A stretch of DNA of 48,583 nucleotides from Planctomycetota bacterium (lineage in GTDB: Bacteria > Planctomycetota > OFTM77): positions 1 to 48,583 of the forward strand of contig JAJDCO010000144.1 of assembly GCA_029260795.1 (NCBI GenBank), given 5' to 3'. Positions 24,940-32,326 of this stretch are shown one piece after another (the stretch's first letter is position 1; each line of letters opens with the position of its first letter). The notes beneath the pieces were generated by a model, which was not told the origin of the DNA, did not search any database, and saw only the letters and a list, made by a program, of their open reading frames with translations. The translations under genes and the position numbers were made by a program.

Positions 24940-27843
24940 CTAGCGTTTCCGTTCGAGAGAGATCTCACGGGGACCGGTGGCATCAGTGCGGACGTCGACC
25001 TCGACCCAATGCTCTCCGTAGTCCGGATGGGCGACGAGCAGACGGGCGGCTCCCAAGCGGCAGCCCGGATATCGAATGCGACCCGTCGAGTCGCTCATGT
25101 GGACCACGCTGGGGTCGCAGGCCGGGGGTCCATCTTGCAGAAAAAGCAAGCTGAAGGCATTGCGGATCGGCTCCCCGGTCCGCGCATCCTGGAGTCGGAC
25201 CTCGAAGTCGGCCCCTCGCGGAATGCGGATGGTCAGCTCGGTCGGAGTCTCTTCCGAGAGGACGATGCCCGGCACGACATACGTTCCATGGGAGCCGCCG
25301 ATCGCTACGATCAGGTAGGTGCCCGCTTGCAGATCTCCGAGCTCGAACGATCCGTCCAGGTTCGTGACCACGCGGCCACCGTAGGCGTCCATCGAGTCGC
25401 CCGGTCGATAAAGCAGCAGGCTGGCCGATCCGATTGGGGCCTCCGTCTCGGCCGTCAGGACGCGTCCACGGATTCGGCCCTCGGGCAACCGAACCTCGAG
25501 CTCGCGGCTTTCGCCAGCTTCCAGGGCGATCGTCGTGTAGGACGACATCGAGAGCGAGAAGCCTCTCTGAACGAGAACCTGAAAGCGACCGGCGGGGATG
25601 TGCGAGATCGAGTAGCGGCCCTGCTCGTCCGAGGTCCCGGTGCGAAAGAAGTCGTTCTCGATCACGATGATCGTCGTACGAGGCTGCGGCCGGCCTTTCG
25701 CATCGAGGACTCTCCCGGAGAGCGTTCCCAAGTCGGACGGACCACCGACCAGCAGCTCGCTGACTCGGCCGGGCCGGATGGACAAGCGGTGGATCCTCAC
25801 TTCGGACTGGGTCGGGGTCTCGTTCTCCTCGTCGTGCTCGATGACGAAGTACTCTCCCGGCAGGAGGTCGTCGAGCTCGAATCGGCCGCTTGCGTCCGTC
25901 GTCGCGATGGCCTCGAGCCCGTACCAAGTGCCGTCCGCGACCACCATGGAGTAGTCGCGGCCCTGGACGGGCTCGCCGTCCTCGTCCTTGACCTCCGCCT
26001 GCAGCGTTCCCGTCGGTTCGAGTCGAAGCTCGATCTCGGTGCTCCCTTCGCGACGGATCGACACGTCGGTCGTGACGACCGAGCCCGCTCCCGACCGGTG
26101 TGCCCGCAACTTGTGGACTCCGGATGAGAGAGGGCCGAGTCGGAAGTGTCCTGACTCGTCGGCGATCGTGCTCCAGGGACCCCCCGTGGTCTGGAGGAGC
26201 TCACCCCAGCTCGGCGGGCTGTCGGAGAGGCTGAAAACACGAGCGCCCGCGACGGGCTCCCCATCGATGCCGACCACGACTCCGGTGAGCCAACCGCCCC
26301 CGCCGAGCGTGGCCGTCACCGTCTCGGACGTGCCGGGCGTGAGCTCGAGCGGATCCGAGCGCCAAGTGGGTTGTCCGGGCGCCTGTACCCAGACGCGGTA
26401 GCTCCCGGGGGCCACATCGGGCCAAGTGAGCCTTCCGCTCTCACCTTCATACGACCGGCTCTGAGGCTCGGGACGGTCGTAGCTCGTGACGAGCTCCTCG
26501 AGCGTGACCTCGAATGCAGGGACCGGTCGGTCGCTGCCTGGCTGTCGGACCTCGATGGTCAGCTCGAGCAATGCGGGCAGGGTGAGCTCGACATCCGACT
26601 CGCCCGCCTCGACACCGAGGGCTTCGGCCTCGGCGTGGCCGGCTCGGCGAGCCACCAGTCGGTAGGAGCCCGGTGCCAGGCCCGCGATTCGAAACGAGCC
26701 TCCGGATTCCACCGACGCCGTGACGCGCGACAGCCGTTCGGCATCCTCGCCGAGGCCCTCGGCTTGAATCGTGACCGCGTCGAGGCGCTGACCGAGAGTG
26801 TTCTGTGCCCAGCCAGTGATCATGCGCGCGGGAGCCATCGAGAAGACGAGCGGCCTGACGGGCACTCCCGGCTCGACGGCCACGGCCTGTCGAACTCGGC
26901 CCCATTCCACACCGCCCGCCTCGAGCCACCACGAGCCCGGCGGCAAGGCGATCTCGAAGGTGCCATCGTCGGCGGTGCGTGCCTCGACCGCCGTCAGCTC
27001 GGAGGCCTTCGTGGGCCGTCGGGCGCGGAGGGCCACGCCTGGAAGACCGCGCCCCGAGTCGTCGATACATCTTCCGAAGCACGGCGTTGCCGCATCGTCT
27101 GGATTGGCACCCCGACCGTTCGAAGCGGTTTCGGGATTATCGGACTGCACTGCGAGCGCCGACTCCGGCGGGACCGGATCCGTTCCGAAGGTCATCGAGC
27201 GACCCGCTTCGAGATCGAGTACGCGATCACCGTAGTGGACCGTCCAGAGGCCGGACTCCGAGCTGACTCGAATCTCATCGGCGCCGCCAGACCAGCGGAT
27301 CGCCAGGCGGGCTGCTTCGAGATCCTTCGGAGACGCGACGCGCAGGCTCGCCGCGAAGACCTCAACCGCCCGGCCACTCTCTCCGAGCTGGAGCGTCAGG
27401 TCACCTCGGGTCAGCTCGAGCTGGAGGAGGTCCCGATCGGATCCGACGGCGAGCTCGCTCTCCTGCTTCAGTCGCGCCTCGATGTCGTCGGCAAGGAGCA
27501 CGGTCAAAGCCGACTGTCGCGTCTCGACGAAGCCTCGCTCGATCTCGACCTGCCCGCCGGCGATCTCGATCCAGAGCTGATCGGGTGCCGTGCGCCAGCG
27601 CGGTCGACCGGAATCGCGCAGCAGCGCGACGGTGACGGTTATCACGATCAGGGCGGCCGCGGCGAGACCTACGGTCCAGGCGCGTCGTCGACGGATCACG
27701 CGCTCGGGGAGGCGGCGTGCAACGCGGCGACGCAAAGCCAAGGAGAGCTCGCCTTCGAACTGCGCGGAGGGAGGATCATCGATCGCACCCGTCTCGAATA
27801 GGCGCTGCAGGTTCTGATGGAGTGGTTCATCGGAGCGCGTCAT
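24940..27843 (-). CDS. FecR-like membrane protein with carboxypeptidase-regulatory repeats, probable anti-sigma factor
   Basis: 967 residues; ATG 27843 overlaps the sigma-factor stop as ATGA. The N-terminal 56 residues are cytoplasmic and Arg-rich, without the HxxxCxxC zinc motif of many anti-sigma factors. One membrane helix spans about 57-75. Residues about 90-250 look like a FecR domain ('RLKQESELAV', 'ELTRGDLTLQ', 'VEVFAASLRVAS', 'LDLEAGRSM'). The rest, about 280-967, is made of about seven carboxypeptidase-regulatory-like (Ig-like) repeats recognisable by 'DDGTFEIALPPGSWWLEAGG', 'GSFRIAGLAPGSYRLVAR', 'SGRFELDDLLPGEYFV', 'QGRYSISHIPAGRFQVLV' and 'DGSFELGDLQAGTYLIVA'. I infer that the external repeats sense an envelope signal and the cytoplasmic end holds the sigma factor. 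Confidence 0.8.
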   Translation of the reverse strand: MTRSDEPLHQNLQRLFETGAIDDPPSAQFEGELSLALRRRVARRLPERVIRRRRAWTVGLAAAALIVITVTVALLRDSGRPRWRTAPDQLWIEIAGGQVEIERGFVETRQSALTVLLADDIEARLKQESELAVGSDRDLLQLELTRGDLTLQLGESGRAVEVFAASLRVASPKDLEAARLAIRWSGGADEIRVSSESGLWTVHYGDRVLDLEAGRSMTFGTDPVPPESALAVQSDNPETASNGRGANPDDAATPCFGRCIDDSGRGLPGVALRARRPTKASELTAVEARTADDGTFEIALPPGSWWLEAGGVEWGRVRQAVAVEPGVPVRPLVFSMAPARMITGWAQNTLGQRLDAVTIQAEGLGEDAERLSRVTASVESGGSFRIAGLAPGSYRLVARRAGHAEAEALGVEAGESDVELTLPALLELTIEVRQPGSDRPVPAFEVTLEELVTSYDRPEPQSRSYEGESGRLTWPDVAPGSYRVWVQAPGQPTWRSDPLELTPGTSETVTATLGGGGWLTGVVVGIDGEPVAGARVFSLSDSPPSWGELLQTTGGPWSTIADESGHFRLGPLSSGVHKLRAHRSGAGSVVTTDVSIRREGSTEIELRLEPTGTLQAEVKDEDGEPVQGRDYSMVVADGTWYGLEAIATTDASGRFELDDLLPGEYFVIEHDEENETPTQSEVRIHRLSIRPGRVSELLVGGPSDLGTLSGRVLDAKGRPQPRTTIIVIENDFFRTGTSDEQGRYSISHIPAGRFQVLVQRGFSLSMSSYTTIALEAGESRELEVRLPEGRIRGRVLTAETEAPIGSASLLLYRPGDSMDAYGGRVVTNLDGSFELGDLQAGTYLIVAIGGSHGTYVVPGIVLSEETPTELTIRIPRGADFEVRLQDARTGEPIRNAFSLLFLQDGPPACDPSVVHMSDSTGRIRYPGCRLGAARLLVAHPDYGEHWVEVDVRTDATGPREISLERKR

Positions 27844-28517
27844 GGCGCGAGATCCTTCTCGAGGGAGTCCGGTCCGAGATTCGTCAGGTCTTCGGCGGTC
27901 TGCGCTCCGGTGCGAAGCCGGCGAAAGGCCTTCTTGAGGCTCTGACGAGCACGAACGAGAAGCGACTCGACCGCTTTGGTCGACTGGTCTCGGCGCTCCG
28001 CGATCTGAGGCACTGATCGGCCCTGGTAGTACTGCTCGACCAGGACTTCTTGGTGGTCGGCGGGGCAGAGCGAAAGTGCGAGCTGGACCAGCTGGGCGGT
28101 CTCCTTGCTCGCGAAGACCTGCTCCGGGAGGTCTCGGTCGCATTGGGCGAGGTCGTCGAGCGTCGGACCGGCTTCGGCGAGAGACAGCGTGGGCAAGCGG
28201 CGCTTCCGAGCGACTCGAGCGACCTTCCAGCGCGCGATGCCGCACAGCCAGGCATAGAGTGAGCCTTCGCCTCGGTAGCGCTCGATCGAGTCGATCGCGG
28301 CGAGGAAGGTGTCCTGGACGATCTCCTCACACTCGGCGTGACGACCTCCGACCCGGAGCAACACGAAACGATAGAGCGGGCGAAAGTGTCGACGGAAGAA
28401 CTCGCGGGCGGCCTCGTCCGAACCGAGGCGCAAGGCCGAGCAAAGAGCCGTCGCGTCGAGCTCGGGGAACTCGGTGTCGGCGAGGCTCTCGGGGGTTCGA
28501 CAAGAGTGTGAGTTCAT
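27840..28517 (-). CDS. ECF-type RNA polymerase sigma factor
   Basis: 225 residues from ATG 28517. The frame is open to 28658, but that part overlaps the next gene and has no similarity. No good Shine-Dalgarno is seen, so the start is uncertain. Region 2 is 'FFRRHFRPLYRFVLLRVGG', then EIVQDTFLAAI, then 'LYAWLCGIARWKVAR'. Region 4 is 'LCPADHQEVLVEQYYQGRSV', then AERRDQSTKAVESLLVRARQ. The stop overlaps the start of the FecR-like gene by 4 bp, the usual arrangement for a sigma/anti-sigma pair. It resembles the ECF groups that are expanded in Planctomycetota. Targets are unknown. Confidence 0.88.
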   Translation of the reverse strand: MNSHSCRTPESLADTEFPELDATALCSALRLGSDEAAREFFRRHFRPLYRFVLLRVGGRHAECEEIVQDTFLAAIDSIERYRGEGSLYAWLCGIARWKVARVARKRRLPTLSLAEAGPTLDDLAQCDRDLPEQVFASKETAQLVQLALSLCPADHQEVLVEQYYQGRSVPQIAERRDQSTKAVESLLVRARQSLKKAFRRLRTGAQTAEDLTNLGPDSLEKDLAP

Positions 28518-28626
28518 ACCGGCTCGGGCGGGATTCGATGGGAGCTCTCCGGTGGCGACAGCCTGAGGTGCCGTCGTGCCCGATCGCTCCTTCGCGAATT
28601 CCAGAAAAAGTGGCCGGCGCGGCGGC

Positions 28627-30306
28627 TCAGTTGCCGCGCGGCGCAGCCAGCAAGGCACCCCGTCGATCGTAGGCGCCCAAGTCCAGTCGGAACAGACCGA
28701 TTCCGGTGACGTTCCGCATGCCCTTCACCGCGATCGACTGGCCCGAAGCCGCCCGCTTCAGGCGCGGGAAGCCGAACATCCACGGCTGATACCATCCCGC
28801 CGCGATGAGAAATACCGGCGGATCCTCGCCGGGGAACAGCTCGGGATAGGCCTCTCGCGCTCGATGGAGTGTCTCCGGAACGCCCACTCTCTGATCGTTG
28901 TCTCGCTCGGGCATCAACGAGAGGATCCACTTCTTCACGACGATGACGTCGGAGGTGCCCCAGGGAACACGCTTCAGTCCCGGCTCCCCTCGGAACTCGT
29001 AACGCTCTCGATCGGTCTTTGGGATGAACGGGTGGATCACGGCCCAGGACTGCTGATCGGTCAGTATCGTGCCCGAACGGAGGGAGAGTCGCTCCAGGGC
29101 GGGCCGCATCTCTTCAGCGGCCGCCATGGGGATGGCTTGTTCACCGACCGTCTTCAGCCACTGGAGTTCTTTGGTCCAACCGAGAGCATCGAGCAGTGAG
29201 CCGCCAAAAACGGCGACCGCGGCCAAGATCCCCAAGACGGGGATGGCTCGGCGTACACCGCTGGCGAGGATCTCCCGAAGGGCGATGGCCATCGGGAGAG
29301 CGAGAAACGGAATCCACACCGAGGCCTGGCGGGTCGCTCCGAAGGGGTAGACGTGAGCGAGTGCCGCCACCGAGGCGAGAACGACGACACCGCCGCCAAA
29401 GAGCCCGGCCCAACCCAGCCGGCGACGCCAGGCGAAGACCAGGCCTCCGACAAAGAGGATCACCGATACGATCAGCCGCTCTCGACCAAAGGCGTATGAG
29501 AGTGCGCCCACGTTCGTCTCGAAGAAGGATCCGATGCCCGTGATGAAGTTCTCCTCGAGCCAGGTCGCGCTCGCCTGGTCGAGGAAGTTCGTCTTGGCCA
29601 GGAGCGGCCGCAGGTTGGATTCCCACACCCAGATGCCGGCGGCGATGAAGGGAAGGAGCGCCGCGAGCCACGAGAGCCGGAGCCGTCCCTGGCTCGCGCG
29701 CGGCCAGATGCCGGCGGCGACGGTCAGAACGAGAAGACCGCCGGCGAGAACTCCCGCCGAGTAGTGGAGGGTCAAGCCCAGCGCCAACGCCAGCCACGCC
29801 GTGAAGATCCAGACTGATCGCCCCGTTCGGAGACCGCGTACGGTCGCGATCGCTCCCAGCAGCAGGCACGGCAAGACCCAGCTGTACTGGCGAATGACGA
29901 GGGCCTGCTCGTTCAGTGCCGGGGAGAGGGCGGTCAAGCCCGCCAGGACGAGACCCGTGCCACCGTCGACGACCTCCCGCCCTAGCCAATAGGCCAGCAA
30001 GATCGACAGGCTGGCCAAGAGGACCGAGGGGATGCGGAGACGGGCGATGTCGCTCCCGTCCGGCGCGGCGTCCATCGACCACAGAGCCCAATAGAAGAGG
30101 GGGGGATGAGGGTGAACGCGGATCACCTCGCGCACGTGCTGGGCGTCGGTGCCAGAGACGATCTCGTGATAGAGGCCTTCGTCGGGATTGAACCAGTAAT
30201 CGTCGAGCTGGCTCGCACGCCAGAGTCCGGCGGCCGCCGCTAGAACGATCGCGATCCAAACAGTGATGTCGCGGCCGATGGCACGCGGCGGGCTCGTCTC
30301 GCGCAT
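28627..30306 (-). CDS. GT39/PMT-like membrane glycosyltransferase
   Basis: 559 residues with about ten hydrophobic helices. The first periplasmic loop carries D42-E43 in 'FNPDEGLYHEI', the acidic motif of GT-C fold transferases (ArnT, PMT, GT39). 'RLRIPSVLLASLSILLAYWL' is also typical of this family. The C-terminal soluble part (about 395-559) is likely periplasmic. It would transfer a sugar from a polyprenyl-phosphate donor to a lipid or protein; the acceptor cannot be told. It lies 109 bp upstream of the sigma-factor gene and may be in the same unit. The ATG at 30306 lacks a strong ribosome binding site. Confidence 0.78.
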   Translation of the reverse strand: MRETSPPRAIGRDITVWIAIVLAAAAGLWRASQLDDYWFNPDEGLYHEIVSGTDAQHVREVIRVHPHPPLFYWALWSMDAAPDGSDIARLRIPSVLLASLSILLAYWLGREVVDGGTGLVLAGLTALSPALNEQALVIRQYSWVLPCLLLGAIATVRGLRTGRSVWIFTAWLALALGLTLHYSAGVLAGGLLVLTVAAGIWPRASQGRLRLSWLAALLPFIAAGIWVWESNLRPLLAKTNFLDQASATWLEENFITGIGSFFETNVGALSYAFGRERLIVSVILFVGGLVFAWRRRLGWAGLFGGGVVVLASVAALAHVYPFGATRQASVWIPFLALPMAIALREILASGVRRAIPVLGILAAVAVFGGSLLDALGWTKELQWLKTVGEQAIPMAAAEEMRPALERLSLRSGTILTDQQSWAVIHPFIPKTDRERYEFRGEPGLKRVPWGTSDVIVVKKWILSLMPERDNDQRVGVPETLHRAREAYPELFPGEDPPVFLIAAGWYQPWMFGFPRLKRAASGQSIAVKGMRNVTGIGLFRLDLGAYDRRGALLAAPRGN

Positions 30307-30460
30307 TCGCCTCTATCCAAGGGGATTCCAAGAACCGAATCGAAACGGACCTTCCTACCCGAAGGCTTCGAGGGTGTCCAGTCCGGAGGCGACGTCCGAT
30401 GGGACGGGAGGCTGTGGATGTGGGCTGGGAGGTCGTCGCCCGAGACGGTTCGATCGCCGA

Positions 30461-31210
30461 TCAACCGAAGCTCACCAGGTCACTGCCTCCCCCGGGGGGG
30501 CGTTCGCGATTCACGATGTCGGCACGGGCGTCGATGCGAGTGTCGAAGTCGACCGGCAGCGTCTCCAGCTCCTCGTCCTCCTCGATCGCAGTGACGAGGC
30601 CTTCCGAACCTCCGACCAAAGTGAAGGTGAGGTCATAGTCGGTCGCGACGCACCAGCTTCGATCCGCCGGGAGCCAGATGGAGGGTGAGCACCAGACCTC
30701 GTCCGAGCCGAGGAGCGTGTTCAGCTCAGCCAGGGGACCCAGCCAAAGCTGCTCGGCTTCCCAATCGGTCGTGGCCGCCAGGTCGTAGTAGAAGTAGACA
30801 TTCGATGTGGAGTCGGACCGAAGCAGATGCGCCGCGAGCCGAAGACACTGGTCAGCGGGAAGCGTGCCTTCATCCGGGCCGACGAGGTGGCGCGGCCAAC
30901 CTCCGGAGAACCGGGGCAAGAAGGACCACTCGCTGAGCTCGGGGCAGAAATCGAGGCCGTGCTCTTCCGCCAGCTCACGCCACCAGCGGCGCTCGCCGCG
31001 GCGTCCCGTCGCTTGGCCGGACTGGGACCAAGTCAAGCGGCGATCCTCGACGTCGGGATCGACGTACATCGGATGCAGGATCTTGAGTGCGCGCTCGAAG
31101 CGTCTCGGAAGACGATGCTCGACCCGGAACTCCGGCTCCTTGCCTTCCGGAAGTGGGGAGAGCTCCTCACGAAGCCAGGCGATGTCGTTCAGGTCTTCCA
31201 GGCGCTTCAT
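30461..31210 (-). CDS. Soluble protein of unknown function
   Basis: 249 residues, no signal peptide or membrane segment, acidic overall. The C-terminal half reads 'WCVATDYDLTFTLVGGSEGL', then DARADIVNRE, and many Trp residues are spread through the middle (WWRELAEEHG; WSFLPRFSGGW). The codon use matches the neighbours and the ORF is long, so it is probably a real gene. I do not recognise the family. It is divergent from the pseudopilin-like gene at 31484 and 154 bp from the GT39 gene. Confidence 0.65.
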   Translation of the reverse strand: MKRLEDLNDIAWLREELSPLPEGKEPEFRVEHRLPRRFERALKILHPMYVDPDVEDRRLTWSQSGQATGRRGERRWWRELAEEHGLDFCPELSEWSFLPRFSGGWPRHLVGPDEGTLPADQCLRLAAHLLRSDSTSNVYFYYDLAATTDWEAEQLWLGPLAELNTLLGSDEVWCSPSIWLPADRSWCVATDYDLTFTLVGGSEGLVTAIEEDEELETLPVDFDTRIDARADIVNRERPPGGGSDLVSFG

Positions 31211-31309
31211 GTGCTCTTCTCGCGAGCAGTCGCGGCGGCGTTTCGGGGTCGGCAGCAGGTGCCTCAGACCGAATGAGAATGGGCAGTTCTAGGCGATTTC
31301 GTCGGTTTT

Positions 31310-31337
31310 TTGCCATCCGAAATCAGTGGGGTATACT
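31310..31337 (+). promoter_or_regulatory. Sigma-70 type promoter for the pseudopilin-like gene
   Basis: TTGCCA (31310-31315) and TATACT (31332-31337) are separated by 16 bp; each matches the consensus at 5 of 6 positions. It is the best sigma-70 promoter I see in the window. The predicted transcript start is near 31344, leaving a leader of about 140 nt before ATG 31484. Confidence 0.65.
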
Positions 31338-31483
31338 TCGTCGTCAGGAAAAGAGGATCCCCACCAGAACCCCACCTTCTGCCCAAATCGACAGACTCGG
31401 TCCGTCACCGAAGAAGCCGCTCAGCGTGCTTCAGCCGACCGACCGGGAAGAGTTTCCGCCCAGCCTTCACTCGGAGTCCGTCC

Positions 31484-32308
31484 ATGTCTCAGGACGAAAA
31501 ACGCGATCGTCATTCCCTCCCCCGAGCTCGCTCGGAGCGCGGCGCCGCGTTCTTGATGATCATTCTCAGCCTCTCAGGGATCGCCGTCATTGCGGGAAGC
31601 ATCCTTCCTTTGATGGTCAACTCGGGGATGGACGCCTTGCAGAAGAGCCAGAAGGTCAAGAAGAACCTGAAGCGGCTGGCCGATTCCTTCGAGGAGCACT
31701 ACTACCTCAAGCACTCCCTCCCCGAGAACGCCAACTCGTATGCATTCCGCAACCAGTTCCACGGCCCGATCGTGATGAACTCGATCATTCAGGACGAGTG
31801 GGACCGCGGTCAGACGGAAGAAGCGGATGGCGAGAGAAAGAAGCGCAGCCTTCGCAAGATGCGCAAGGACGGTGCGTCCGAGTACGACGGTAAGAAGTCG
31901 GTCAAGCTCTATAGCGTGGGTGAGGACGGACTCGACGACGAAGGTGAAGGTGACGACATCGCGATCGAGGTCTCAGTCGACCGACCCGCGGCCCTGATCA
32001 CGCGTCAGCGACTGCAGGACATTCAGTTCGCCTTGCGGAACTTGCCGCCCATCCAAGAGATCCTGCCCGAGAGCCTCGCCGAGTACTTGCTCGATCCCGG
32101 CGGAACGATTCTCGGTATCGAGGACTTCCTCTTCCGACCGACCCTGCTCGCAGGAGACTGGAGTGTCGATCGCGCTTCTCTGCACCTGGGTGCCGAGTAC
32201 GAGGCCGATGGCTGGGGCAACACGTTCTTCTCGGTCGCCGACGCGCTGAACGTCTTCAGCGCCGGACCGGACGGTATCGCATTCACAGCGGATGACATCA
32301 GCTACTGA
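31484..32308 (+). CDS. Orphan pseudopilin-like (GspG/type IV pilin-like) protein
   Basis: 274 residues from ATG 31484. The N-terminal basic stretch (RARSERG) and the hydrophobic helix 'AAFLMIILSLSGIAVIAGS' followed by a charged amphipathic helix resemble the prepilin class: G at the cleavage point, but the typical F-T-L-I-E sequence is degenerate and E5 is absent. The C-terminus has two copies of a pseudopilin-like Asp-rich motif: 'LYSVGEDGLDDEGEGDDI' and 'WGNTFFSVADALNVFSAGPD' followed by GIAFTADDI, much as in GspG ends ('WGNPY...SLGADGKEGGEGEDADI'). No other secretion or pilus genes are adjacent. Role unknown; it may be a minor pseudopilin acting with machinery elsewhere. The hrpB gene converges 18 bp downstream. 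Confidence 0.65.
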   Translation: MSQDEKRDRHSLPRARSERGAAFLMIILSLSGIAVIAGSILPLMVNSGMDALQKSQKVKKNLKRLADSFEEHYYLKHSLPENANSYAFRNQFHGPIVMNSIIQDEWDRGQTEEADGERKKRSLRKMRKDGASEYDGKKSVKLYSVGEDGLDDEGEGDDIAIEVSVDRPAALITRQRLQDIQFALRNLPPIQEILPESLAEYLLDPGGTILGIEDFLFRPTLLAGDWSVDRASLHLGAEYEADGWGNTFFSVADALNVFSAGPDGIAFTADDISY

Positions 32309-32326
32309 GATCCGACCGAGCCGCCG

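Noticed and set aside
24919..27801. Long plus-strand ORFs (402 and 476 residues) opposite the FecR-like gene
   Set aside because: They are antisense to a gene with clear repeats and a coupled start; composition is Arg/Asp-rich and without motifs.
31484..32308. Calling the protein a true type IV pilin
   Set aside because: The E5 residue and usual leader motif are missing and no pilus genes are nearby, so only a pseudopilin-like label is supported.
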